Source: Cellvibrio japonicus Ueda107
Lineage (GTDB): Bacteria; Pseudomonadota; Gammaproteobacteria; Pseudomonadales; Cellvibrionaceae
Assembly (NCBI RefSeq): GCF_000019225.1
Contig: NC_010995.1
Coordinates: forward strand, 682,001 to 746,000
Reading direction: 5' to 3'
DNA: 64,000 nt
The notes beneath the pieces were generated by a model that saw only the letters and a list, made by a program, of their open reading frames with translations, did no database searches and was not told the DNA's origin. The position numbers and the translations under genes were made by a program. Below, one piece after another: positions 18,450 through 27,014 of the stretch. Position 1 is the stretch's first letter. The number at the start of each line of letters is the position of its first letter.

Positions 18450-19549
18450 TGAAAACTATTAGCCGACTGTTGTTATCGTCTGTGCTGGCCCTGGCTGTGC
18501 TGACGGGCTGCTCCGAAAAACCCACCGAGACGGTAGCGACTGCCGCAGTAGTCGCAGCACCGATTCCGGTGAAATTTGTGGTGGTGACCATGTTTGAAAT
18601 TGGAGAGGACACCGGTGATAAAGCCGGTGAATTCCAATTGTGGAAAGAGCGCCAGAAGCTGGATACCCGTTTCCCCTTTCCCAATGGCTATCACGATATT
18701 TACATGAATGAAACAACCGGCGTGATGGGCATAGTGACCGGTATAGGAACGGCCTACTCCACGGCCAGCATCATGGCCCTGGGAATGGACCCGCGTTTTG
18801 ATTTCAGCAAAGCCTATTGGCTGGTGGCGGGGATTGCCGGTATAGACCCGGAGGACGCCTCTATCGGTTCGGCTGCCTGGGCGGAATACCTGGTCGATGG
18901 CGACCTGGGCCATGAAATTGATGCGCGGGAAATTCCTGCTGATTGGGAAACCGGTTATTTTGCCCGGCATACCCAAAAGCCCTATGACCCCAATAAGCCG
19001 AAGCCGACCGGTGAAATGTGGCGTTTGAACCCGGAGCTCACCGAGTGGGCCTATCAACTCACCAAAGATATTGAATTGCCGGACCTTCCCGGTTTGGCCG
19101 ATACCCGCGCGCTTTATACCGGACACCCTAATGCGCAAAAACCGCCCTTTGTACTCAAGGGCGACCAGTTGGCGGCCATGACCTTTTGGCACGGCGCCAT
19201 CATGAATGACTGGGCGAACAAATGGACGCGCTATTGGACCGATGGCCAGGGTGAGTTCGTTACCTCGGCGATGGAGGATACGGGTACCTATTTATCGATC
19301 AGCATGCTGCACAATATCGGCAAGGCTGACAAAAATCGTTTGATGGTGCTGCGCACCGGCAGTAACTACACCATGCCACCACCCGGTGTTAGCGCAGTGG
19401 AAAGCCTGCTGGCGGAAAACGAAGGCTATGCCGGCTTGGATGCCTCACTGGAGTCTGCCTATATTGTAGGGACGGCGGTGATGGATAAGATCCTGAGCCA
19501 TTGGGAAACCTATAAGGATAAGCTGCCGACACCCGCGGACTTGCCATAG
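18449..19549 (+). CDS. NUP-family purine nucleoside 'permease' lipoprotein
   Basis: 366 residues with a lipoprotein signal (LTGC, Cys at ~21), so the protein is anchored to a membrane on the periplasmic side. The rest matches the NUP family named after Candida albicans NUP: FVVVTMFEIGEDTGDKAGEF, GIGTAYSTASIMALGMDPRF, AWAEYLVDGDLGHEIDAREI. The bacterial members lack membrane helices and resemble nucleoside phosphorylases, so binding or hydrolysis is more likely than transport. It is translationally coupled to the phosphorylase gene and paralogous to the gene at 28633. Confidence 0.85.
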   Translation: MKTISRLLLSSVLALAVLTGCSEKPTETVATAAVVAAPIPVKFVVVTMFEIGEDTGDKAGEFQLWKERQKLDTRFPFPNGYHDIYMNETTGVMGIVTGIGTAYSTASIMALGMDPRFDFSKAYWLVAGIAGIDPEDASIGSAAWAEYLVDGDLGHEIDAREIPADWETGYFARHTQKPYDPNKPKPTGEMWRLNPELTEWAYQLTKDIELPDLPGLADTRALYTGHPNAQKPPFVLKGDQLAAMTFWHGAIMNDWANKWTRYWTDGQGEFVTSAMEDTGTYLSISMLHNIGKADKNRLMVLRTGSNYTMPPPGVSAVESLLAENEGYAGLDASLESAYIVGTAVMDKILSHWETYKDKLPTPADLP

Positions 19550-19624
19550 TGTTCAGTGTCAGTGGTATGAGTGGTGTTGTCGTGTGCCGGGCCGGTTATT
19601 GTTTAATACGCAAGAGTTAACTTC

Positions 19625-20806
19625 ATGTCGTTAGATCAACGTGTCTTCGCTTGGCGGGGACACTATGTGCATCCGAGTCCATCCTCCACCCGCTTATCCG
19701 GCTTGCGCCTGGGCGTTAAGGATTTATTCCATATCGCCGGGTTGCCCACCGCCGCTGGTAATCCGGATTGGCTGCGCACCCATCCTGTGCCCCGGCAGAC
19801 CTCGCCCGTGGTTGAAGCCTTATTGGCCGCCGGTGCGCAACTGATCGGTAAAACCCAAACCGATGAACTGGCCTACAGCTTGAACGGATTAAATAGCCAT
19901 TACGGCGCGCCACGCAATCCTGTGACGCCGGAGCGCTTGCCCGGTGGCTCTTCCAGTGGTTCTGCCGTTGCGGTAGCCGCACAGGAAATTGATATCGGTT
20001 TGGGAACTGATACCGGTGGCTCCATCCGGGTGCCTGCCAGTTACAACGGCCTGCTGGGGATTCGCACCAGCCATGGAATCATTCCCAGCGACCATATGGT
20101 TCCACTGGCGCCGGCATTCGATACAGTCGGTTGGCTCACCCGCGATGCGCAAACCCTGCAGGCGGTGGGCGAGGTGTTGCTACCGCCATCCCTGTCGGTA
20201 TCTGCGCGCAAACCCTGGCGTGTATCACTCCTGTTGCCGGAGATGAACGGCGCCGCACTCTGGACCAGTGCACACCAGCAATGGCTGGACAGCCAACCGG
20301 TGTTGCAGGTATTTAAGCCGCTGTTTGTGAAACAGGCGTGGCTGGCGCGCGCGAGTGAAACCTTCCGCGTATTACAGGGCTATGAGATCTGGTGTACCCA
20401 TGGCGTCTGGATTCAACAGCAGCAACCGCGTTTTGCGCCGGATATCCAGGCGCGTTTCCAGTGGTGTTCGCAATTAACGCAAGACCAGCAGCAACAGGCT
20501 GAGCAGATGCGCGTGCAACTCTGCCGGGAGATTGAACACTGGTTCGACCAGGTGGACCTGGTTGTCATGCCCACCACACCCGGACCGGCGCCCTTGTTGG
20601 GGGCCGATGCCGCCTGGATGGACGCCTACCGCCGTCAGCTGATGGGGCTGACATCACCGGCAGGCCTGGCGCGGTTGCCGCAAATCCATTTGCCGGTATT
20701 GCAGCAACAGGGCGCACCGGTGGGCGTGTCCCTGTTAGGACCACACCGATCCGATAAAGCCCTGTTACAAGTCGCCACTGAATTAATGAACGGGAGTCTG
20801 GCGTAA
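19625..20806 (+). CDS. Amidase-signature hydrolase (HpxY/AtzE-like)
   Basis: 393 residues, cytoplasmic. The amidase Ser-cisSer-Lys triad is visible: Lys76 (GKTQTDE), Ser109 in GGSSSGS and Ser133 in TDTGGSIR. The length and position next to an HpxW-like gene recall HpxY in the Klebsiella hpxWXYZ set and AtzE, which hydrolyse small carbamoyl or amide compounds. A substrate in the oxalurate/oxamate part of purine breakdown is inferred. No small AtzG/HpxX-like subunit is seen beside it, which differs from the AtzE/HpxY pattern. The stop overlaps the next start by one base. Confidence 0.8.
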   Translation: MSLDQRVFAWRGHYVHPSPSSTRLSGLRLGVKDLFHIAGLPTAAGNPDWLRTHPVPRQTSPVVEALLAAGAQLIGKTQTDELAYSLNGLNSHYGAPRNPVTPERLPGGSSSGSAVAVAAQEIDIGLGTDTGGSIRVPASYNGLLGIRTSHGIIPSDHMVPLAPAFDTVGWLTRDAQTLQAVGEVLLPPSLSVSARKPWRVSLLLPEMNGAALWTSAHQQWLDSQPVLQVFKPLFVKQAWLARASETFRVLQGYEIWCTHGVWIQQQQPRFAPDIQARFQWCSQLTQDQQQQAEQMRVQLCREIEHWFDQVDLVVMPTTPGPAPLLGADAAWMDAYRRQLMGLTSPAGLARLPQIHLPVLQQQGAPVGVSLLGPHRSDKALLQVATELMNGSLA

Positions 20807-22395
20807 TGCGTTATGTCCCGGCTTTTTCTGCCCCCCATGCCCAGGCGGCACAGGTCGGCATGGAGATATTGCGCGAGGGCGGCAATGCACTGGATGCGAT
20901 GATCGCCGCCGCGTCTGCGATGACGGTGTTATACCCGCATATGAACAGCCTGGTGGGTGACAGTTTCTGGTTAATCCATAAACCGGGTGAGGCGCCGTGT
21001 GCGATTGATGCCTGTGGTGCTGCCGCACAATTGGCCAGTATTGACTGGTATCAACAACAGGGCCATGCACAGATTCCCGGGCGCGGCCACCTGGCTTGCG
21101 TCACACCGGGCGCAACCCTGTCCGGTTACCAGCGCGCGCGCGAACTGGCGCAACAATGGAGCCTGGCCGAGGCCTTGCCCTTATCGCACTTGCTGGCTCC
21201 TGCCATTGCCCTGGCGCGCGATGGCATTCGTGTAACCCGCAGCTTGCAGCAGGCCAGCGCAAAGCTATTGGCCGAAAATGCCGGCAATGCGGCGTTCCGG
21301 CAATTATTTACACCGCGCCAGCAGGTGCTGTGCGAGGGCGATTACCTGTGCAATCCCGACCTGGCCAACACGCTGGAATTATTGGCTGCCAAGGGTTTGC
21401 ACGCGATATTCAACGGCGACCTGGCAACACACACTGCTGATTACCTGTCGCACGCGGGCAGCCCCCTGCGCCTTGGCGATTTGCAACAAACCCGGGCGCA
21501 ATTCGTCACACCACTTAGCGTGCAAACGCGCGTTGGCCAGTGCTACAACTTGCCAGCGCCCACACAGGGTGTGGCGTCACTGATGATCCTGGCACTCTAC
21601 GATCGTCTTTACCAATCCGATTGGTCTGACGTGGAGCGCGTGCACGCCCTGATCGAATGTACCAAGCAGGCTTTTCTGGTGCGCGATGCGCAGGTCGCTG
21701 ATCCGCGCCGCCTGAGTGCGCAATGGCCGCAGTTGTTAACCGATGATTATCTGGATGCACGCGCAACACAGATTGCGGCGCAGGCATTGCCCTGGCCGCA
21801 TATTGCCCAACCCGGTGACACTGTCTGGATGGGCTGTGTGGACCAGCAGGGGGTGATGGTCAGTTTTATCCAGAGTATTTATTGGGAATTTGGTGCAGCG
21901 GTGGTGATTCCCGCTACGGGACTGGTGTGGAATAACCGCGGTGTCAGTTTTCAATTGGATGCCCAAGCGCGCAATGCCCTGCTGCCGGGGATGAAACCTT
22001 TTCACACGCTCAACCCGGCCCTGGCATTACTCCAGGATGGTCGCCGTATGGTGTATGGCACCATGGGTGGTGAAGGGCAACCGCAAACCCAATCAGCCTT
22101 GTTCACCCGCTATCTCTATGACGGTGTTCCCCTGGCGGACGCCATTGCGCGCGGGCGCTGGCTGCTCGGTCGCACCTGGGGCGACCAGCAACAGGATCTG
22201 AAACTGGAACAGGATTTATACGAGCAGGTGGGTGACGCCTTGCGCGCGCGTGGCCATCAGTTGCGCGCTGTTCCCCTGCACAGTGAACTAATGGGCCATG
22301 CCGGCGCTGTGGTCAGCCGCCGCGATGGTAGTGCCGATGCAGTGAGCGATCCGCGCAGCGATGGTGCCGGTGTGGTGGAGCATACCCATGAGTGA
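20806..22395 (+). CDS. hpxW: Gamma-glutamyltransferase-like Ntn hydrolase (oxamate amidohydrolase HpxW-like)
   Basis: 529 residues with no signal peptide, unlike secreted GGT. The Ntn fold is shown by SAPHAQAAQVGMEILREGGNA, NSLVGDSFW and the self-processing site at GDTVW (candidate nucleophile Thr339), followed by FIQSIYWEFGA and LVWNNRGVSF. In Klebsiella the cytosolic GGT-like HpxW converts oxamate to oxalate and ammonia, and the context here (amidase before it, PucG after it) agrees. It overlaps the amidase by 1 base and the permease by 8. Glutathione hydrolysis cannot be fully excluded. Confidence 0.8.
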   Translation: MRYVPAFSAPHAQAAQVGMEILREGGNALDAMIAAASAMTVLYPHMNSLVGDSFWLIHKPGEAPCAIDACGAAAQLASIDWYQQQGHAQIPGRGHLACVTPGATLSGYQRARELAQQWSLAEALPLSHLLAPAIALARDGIRVTRSLQQASAKLLAENAGNAAFRQLFTPRQQVLCEGDYLCNPDLANTLELLAAKGLHAIFNGDLATHTADYLSHAGSPLRLGDLQQTRAQFVTPLSVQTRVGQCYNLPAPTQGVASLMILALYDRLYQSDWSDVERVHALIECTKQAFLVRDAQVADPRRLSAQWPQLLTDDYLDARATQIAAQALPWPHIAQPGDTVWMGCVDQQGVMVSFIQSIYWEFGAAVVIPATGLVWNNRGVSFQLDAQARNALLPGMKPFHTLNPALALLQDGRRMVYGTMGGEGQPQTQSALFTRYLYDGVPLADAIARGRWLLGRTWGDQQQDLKLEQDLYEQVGDALRARGHQLRAVPLHSELMGHAGAVVSRRDGSADAVSDPRSDGAGVVEHTHE

Positions 22396-23215
22396 TCTAT
22401 TGCAGCAATGGTTGCCCACCATGATCGCCATGCTGGCCACGGGCGCCTGCGCGGGCATACTCGCCGGCCTGCTCGGGGTGGGCGGCGGTATTGTCATCGT
22501 GCCGGTGCTGTATTTTGTCTTGCAGGGGCTGGGTGTGAGTCCGGCAACGGCAATGCTGGTGGCTACCGGCACATCGTTATTGGTAATAGTACCCACCAGT
22601 ATTTCCTCCATGCGCGCCCACCACAAGCGCGGTAATGTCGATTGGGCCTTGATCAAGCGCTGGTGGCCCTGGATGGTCATCGGTGTTATTGCCGGCAGCA
22701 GTGTGGCCCTGCGGGCCAAGGGTTTATTGCTCAGCACCGTGTTTGGTGTGATCGCCATCCTGGTTGCGCTCAACATGTTGTTGCGCGCTAAGTCGCCACC
22801 ACTGGCCCGGCAATTACCCGGTGCTGTGGGGCAGGGCAGCATGGCGGGAGGCATAGGATTTTTTTCGGTCATGATGGGCGTTGGCGGCGGCACCATCGGT
22901 GTGCCTCTATTGACGGCCTGTAATTATCCCTCCCATCGCGCCGTTGGTACGGCATCATTTTTTGGTTTACTGATTTCCATTCCCGGTGCCCTGGCAATGT
23001 TATTCGCCAGTACGCCCGCCGACGCCCCCGAGGGCATGATCGGTGCGGTAAACCTGCCCGGCTTTGCCCTGATCGTGCCGCTCACCGTGTTGCTTGCTCC
23101 CGTGGGTGCGTGGCTGGGGGCGAAATTGGATGCGGTGATGTTAAAGCGCGTATTCGCTGTTTTTTTGTGTATCAGTGGCGGTCGTATGCTGATGCAAGTG
23201 GTGCAGAGTTTATAA
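22388..23215 (+). CDS. TauE/SafE-family membrane permease
   Basis: 275 residues with 7-8 predicted membrane helices. It has the family's twin half-repeats, each starting with a glycine-rich motif: GILAGLLGVGGGIVIVPVL near 22 and FFSVMMGVGGGTIGVPLL near 160. TauE/SafE proteins move small organic or sulfur anions. Placed between oxamate amidohydrolase and PucG, it is a candidate carrier for an anionic end product or intermediate such as oxalate or oxamate; this is inference. Its start overlaps the previous gene by 8 bases. Confidence 0.85.
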   Translation: MSDLLQQWLPTMIAMLATGACAGILAGLLGVGGGIVIVPVLYFVLQGLGVSPATAMLVATGTSLLVIVPTSISSMRAHHKRGNVDWALIKRWWPWMVIGVIAGSSVALRAKGLLLSTVFGVIAILVALNMLLRAKSPPLARQLPGAVGQGSMAGGIGFFSVMMGVGGGTIGVPLLTACNYPSHRAVGTASFFGLLISIPGALAMLFASTPADAPEGMIGAVNLPGFALIVPLTVLLAPVGAWLGAKLDAVMLKRVFAVFLCISGGRMLMQVVQSL

Positions 23216-23254
23216 AGGCACAGCCAGCTGTTGTGTTGAGAGTGGAGATTTACC

Positions 23255-24517
23255 ATGTCAAATGAATTCACGGTCGATGCCGCCTTGCTGCGGCCCTTTG
23301 CGCCGCCGCCGCGCCTGTTGATGGGGCCGGGCCCCATCACCGTAGACCCGCGCGTGCTGCGCGCCATGTCAGCGCAACTGGTCGGCCAATACGATCCCGC
23401 CATGACGCAGTGCATGAATGACACCATGGCGCTCTATCGCGCGGTGTTTAAAACCAATAACCGCTGGACGCTGTTGGTCGATGGCACTTCGCGCGCGGGT
23501 ATCGAAGCGGTATTGGTGTCCCTGGTGGAACCGGGCGATAAAATCCTGGTGCCGATCTTCGGTCGCTTCGGTCACTTGCTGTGTGAAATTGCCGAGCGCG
23601 CCGGTGCCGAGGTGCACCGCATCGAGCGTCCCTGGGGGGAAGTATTTACAACGGAAGAAATTGAGCAGGCTATCCGGCAGGTGCAGCCCAAGGTATTGGC
23701 GATTGTGCAGGGCGATACCTCCACCACCCTGTTGCAACCGCTCGAACACCTGGGGGCGATCTGTGCGCGCTACGGCGTGTTGTTTTATTCCGATGCCACT
23801 GCCTCGATTGGCGGCAATCCATTTGAGACCGATGCCTGGCAGCTGGATGCCGTCTCCGTGGGTTTGCAAAAATGCCTCGGCGGCCCCTCGGGCAGTGCGC
23901 CCCTGACACTGAGTGAAAAAGCCGTCGAGCGCATTCGCCAGCGCCGCCATGTCGAAGCGGGCATTCGCACCGCACAGCACCAGGTGGGCAGTGGCCGCCG
24001 TATCGCCTCCAATTATTTTGACCTGGGCATGATCATGGATTACTGGGGTGAAGAGCGCCTCAACCACCATACCGAAGCTACCACCATGCTCTACGGTGCC
24101 CGCGAATGCGCGCGCATTTTGTTGGAGGAGGGGGTGGATCAATCCATTGAGCGCCATCGCCTGCACGGCCGTGCCATGGCCGAAAGCCTGGCGGCCATGA
24201 ACCTGCAACTGTTCGGCGACCAGCGCTACAAAATGCACAATGTTGTCGGTGTATACATCCCTGACGGCATTGCCGGTGAAGCGGTGCGCAGCAGCATGCT
24301 GAACGATTTTGGCATTGAAATCGGTACCTCCTTTGGCCCATTGCACGGCAAAATCTGGCGTATCGGCACCATGGGCTATAACGCGCGCAAAGATGCAGTA
24401 TTGCAAACCCTGGCTGCACTGGAGGCGGTATTGCGTCGCGCCGGCCACGCCATGAGTGCCAATGCCGGTGTGGATCGCGCCCTGGCCGTTTATGCTGAAA
24501 CAGCGGATATCCGCTAA
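23255..24517 (+). CDS. pucG: (S)-Ureidoglycine-glyoxylate aminotransferase PucG/HpxJ-like
   Basis: 420 residues, PLP-dependent fold type I (alanine-glyoxylate aminotransferase family). LLMGPGPITVDPRVLRAMS at the N-terminus, DGTSRAGIEAVLVSL, FYSDATASIGG and the PLP lysine K206 in VGLQKCLGGPSGSAPL are all PucG hallmarks. The expected reaction is ureidoglycine + glyoxylate to oxalurate + glycine. The allantoate amidohydrolase that makes ureidoglycine is two genes downstream. It has a good ribosome site (GGAG) and an 11-base gap to the next gene. Serine- or alanine-glyoxylate aminotransferase is the main alternative. Confidence 0.88.
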   Translation: MSNEFTVDAALLRPFAPPPRLLMGPGPITVDPRVLRAMSAQLVGQYDPAMTQCMNDTMALYRAVFKTNNRWTLLVDGTSRAGIEAVLVSLVEPGDKILVPIFGRFGHLLCEIAERAGAEVHRIERPWGEVFTTEEIEQAIRQVQPKVLAIVQGDTSTTLLQPLEHLGAICARYGVLFYSDATASIGGNPFETDAWQLDAVSVGLQKCLGGPSGSAPLTLSEKAVERIRQRRHVEAGIRTAQHQVGSGRRIASNYFDLGMIMDYWGEERLNHHTEATTMLYGARECARILLEEGVDQSIERHRLHGRAMAESLAAMNLQLFGDQRYKMHNVVGVYIPDGIAGEAVRSSMLNDFGIEIGTSFGPLHGKIWRIGTMGYNARKDAVLQTLAALEAVLRRAGHAMSANAGVDRALAVYAETADIR

Positions 24518-24528
24518 GGAGCCCATCG

Positions 24529-25596
24529 ATGATTCCCTCTGTAATAGCCAGCGATTTTTCCGCGATTCCCCTGCTCGATTTGCCCGCCAGCCGCGAATTC
24601 CTGGCGGCTATGCCCAAGGCCGAATTACACATGCATATCGACGGCGCGCTATCGCCGGCCATGATGTTCGAGCTGGCGCAGCGCAACCAGGTGAGCCTGC
24701 CTTACCAATCCATAGCGGACATCGAAGCCGCCTACCAATTTACCCATTTGCAAAGTTTCCTCGACTTGCTCTACCTGGGCGCCTCGGTGCTCAAACACGA
24801 ACAGGATTTTTACGATGTAACGCGCGATTATTTCACGCACTGCCACGCGGACAATATTCGCCATACCGAACTGTCGTTTGATCCGCAAACCCACACCGAG
24901 CGCGGTATTCCATTTGCCACGGTTATCGGTGGCATCTTGCGCGCCATGGCCGATGCCCAGCGCGACTGGGGTATCAGCTCGGCCTTGACCATGGACTTCC
25001 TCCGTCACCTGAGCGCGGCCAGCGCCATGAAAGCCCTGGAGCAATCCCTGCCCTGGAAAGCACAGATCAAAGCGGTGGGACTGGACAGCTCGGAAGTCGG
25101 TCATCCACCGGGCAAATTTACCGCGGTATTTGCCCGCGCCCGCGCCGAGGGTTACCGCATTGTGGCCCACGCCGGTGAGGAGGGGCCACCGGCATATATT
25201 TGGGAGGCGATTCATGAATTGCAGGTTGAACGCATCGACCACGGTGTGCGCGCCGACGAAGACCCCCAGCTCATGCAATACCTGCGCGATACCCAAATTC
25301 CCTTAACCGTGTGCCCGCTTTCCAATATACGCCTGTGTGTATTCGAGCGAATGGAGGAGCACAACCTTATCCAACTGATGGATGCCGGTTTGCGTGTGAT
25401 GGTGAACTCCGATGATCCGACCTATTTTGGCGGCTACCTCAATGACAATTTCTTTGCACTGGCCGATGCCTTTGGCCTGACGCGCCGGCAGGCTTTGCAA
25501 CTGGCCCACAACAGCTTCACCGCCAGTTTTATCAGCGATGAGGAAAAGCACAGGCACATTGAACAGTTGCACCGTTTTGCCCAACAGTTTCATTAA
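24529..25596 (+). CDS. Adenine deaminase (ADA-fold type)
   Basis: 355 residues, cytoplasmic, ADA-like amidohydrolase. H34 and H36 (ELHMHIDGA), HAGEEGPPAYIWEA, ERIDHGV and NSDDPTYFGGY give an intact zinc site and catalytic Glu. The stretch GLDSSEVGHPPGKF and the HAGEEGPP-YIWEA block agree with Pseudomonas PA0148-type adenine deaminases rather than true adenosine deaminases. It would convert adenine to hypoxanthine, feeding the phosphoribosyltransferase at 27015 or oxidation to urate. AAGGAG precedes the ATG. Adenosine as substrate remains possible. Confidence 0.85.
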   Translation: MIPSVIASDFSAIPLLDLPASREFLAAMPKAELHMHIDGALSPAMMFELAQRNQVSLPYQSIADIEAAYQFTHLQSFLDLLYLGASVLKHEQDFYDVTRDYFTHCHADNIRHTELSFDPQTHTERGIPFATVIGGILRAMADAQRDWGISSALTMDFLRHLSAASAMKALEQSLPWKAQIKAVGLDSSEVGHPPGKFTAVFARARAEGYRIVAHAGEEGPPAYIWEAIHELQVERIDHGVRADEDPQLMQYLRDTQIPLTVCPLSNIRLCVFERMEEHNLIQLMDAGLRVMVNSDDPTYFGGYLNDNFFALADAFGLTRRQALQLAHNSFTASFISDEEKHRHIEQLHRFAQQFH

Positions 25597-25617
25597 CTGT
25601 CATTTTCTTGATGCGAA

Positions 25618-25720
25618 GGATATTGCCGTGCAGGCCCTGAGACCCTCGGAGACAAGGATGTCGACGAGGAGCCCCATGGATGGGTTCACGGCGTGTCTCA
25701 GGGCCTGCACGGCAATATCC
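25618..25720. repeat. Perfect 26-bp inverted repeat with 51-base loop
   Basis: Arms 25618-25643 and 25695-25720 are exact reverse complements (left arm starts GGATATTGCC, right arm ends GGCAATATCC). The loop holds smaller stems, CCTCG/CGAGG and CCCAT-GG-ATGGG. The element starts 22 bases after the adenine deaminase stop and ends 43 bases before the next start. There is no T run. It could be a small non-autonomous mobile element or an mRNA structure; no second copy occurs in the window. Confidence 0.85.
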
Positions 25721-25763
25721 GCTACCAGAGTTATTGTTCATACCGATGGGAGATATTTCCGGA

Positions 25764-26993
25764 ATGAATGCTGATTTATCGATTGCCCATAAAGTCATGA
25801 ACTGGTGCGACCAACTCGCCACTATCAGTGCATCACCCGACAACATCAGCCGTTTTTATCTCACGCCCGAACACAAACGCTGCAACACTTTGGTTGCTGA
25901 ATGGATGCAAGCCGCTGGAATGTCCACCTGGATCGACGCGGCCGGCAATCTGTGCGGCCGCTATGAAGCCAGCACCGCGCAGGCCAAGACACTCCTGCTC
26001 GCATCGCACCTGGATACTATTCCCAACGCCGGCGCCTACGACGGCATACTCGGTGTCATGGTGAGTATTGCTGTAGTAGCACAACTGCACCAGCAACAAA
26101 AACGGCTGCCATTTGCTATCGACGTGATTGGGTTTGGCGACGAGGAAGGTACCCGTTTCGGCAGCACCCTGCTTGGCAGTCGCGCACTGGCTGGCACCTG
26201 GAGCGAGGCTTGGTGGACGCTCAGTGATAAAAACAGTGTCAGCCTGCACCAGGCGTTTACGGCATTTGGTTTGTCACCGGAAGCCATCCATCACGCCGCA
26301 CGCCGTTCACAAGACATCCTCGCCTACCTGGAGGTGCACATCGAACAAGGCCCCGTACTGGAGCAGGAAAACCTCGCGCTTGGCATAGTCACGGCGATTG
26401 CCGGTGCCCGCCGTTTTTCGATTGAGGTACAGGGATATGCCGGCCATGCCGGCACTGTGCCCATGGACCTGCGCCGGGATGCCCTGGCCGGTGCAGCAGA
26501 AGGCATAGTGCTGGTTGAAAAAATTGCCAAAGAGTCCGCTGTTGTGGCAACCGTTGGCCAGCTTGAATGTGTCCCCGGCGCCGTCAATGTAATTCCCGGT
26601 CGCGTGCGTTTCACCATTGATATTCGCTCGGGCAGTGATACCTTGCGCGACCAGGCATTGGAAAAAATCCAACAGGCATTTGCCGAATGCTGCGCTCGAC
26701 GAAATCTCAAGACCAACTGGACCGAAATCCACAACGCTTCAGCCATTGCCTGTGCCGACTGGCTGCAAATATTGCAAGCCGATGTACTCACACAAATGCA
26801 CTTGCCGGCCTATCGGTTGATGAGCGGTGCCGGTCACGATGCCATGGCCATGGCAGCCATTTGTGATGTCGCCATGTACTTTGTGCGCTGCAAAGGCGGT
26901 GTCAGTCATCATCCCGATGAATCCGTTAAGGTTGAGGATGTTGCACTCGCCATACAGGCACTCTCTTTAACCCTGCTCAACCTCGCACAATAA
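25764..26993 (+). CDS. allC: Allantoate amidohydrolase (M20 family)
   Basis: 409 residues from the ATG at 25764, preceded by GGGAG; an earlier in-frame ATG at 25680 would begin inside the inverted repeat. M20 dinuclear metallo-amidohydrolase: ASHLDTIPNAGAYDGILGV, DEEGTRFGSTLLGSRALAG, EVHIEQGPVLE, GYAGHAGTVPMDLRRDAL and a C-terminal MSGAGHDAMAMA. It converts allantoate to ureidoglycine (or ureidoglycolate), CO2 and ammonia, the step after PuuE and before PucG; the Klebsiella counterpart is HpxK. N-carbamoyl-amino-acid hydrolases are close relatives, but context decides. Confidence 0.88.
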   Translation: MNADLSIAHKVMNWCDQLATISASPDNISRFYLTPEHKRCNTLVAEWMQAAGMSTWIDAAGNLCGRYEASTAQAKTLLLASHLDTIPNAGAYDGILGVMVSIAVVAQLHQQQKRLPFAIDVIGFGDEEGTRFGSTLLGSRALAGTWSEAWWTLSDKNSVSLHQAFTAFGLSPEAIHHAARRSQDILAYLEVHIEQGPVLEQENLALGIVTAIAGARRFSIEVQGYAGHAGTVPMDLRRDALAGAAEGIVLVEKIAKESAVVATVGQLECVPGAVNVIPGRVRFTIDIRSGSDTLRDQALEKIQQAFAECCARRNLKTNWTEIHNASAIACADWLQILQADVLTQMHLPAYRLMSGAGHDAMAMAAICDVAMYFVRCKGGVSHHPDESVKVEDVALAIQALSLTLLNLAQ

Positions 26994-27014
26994 TGATCGC
27001 TACGGGACCTTCTC

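Noticed and set aside
25618..25720. Inverted repeat read as a known riboswitch or integron attC
   Set aside because: No conserved aptamer core and no GTTRRRY/RYYYAAC boxes are visible.
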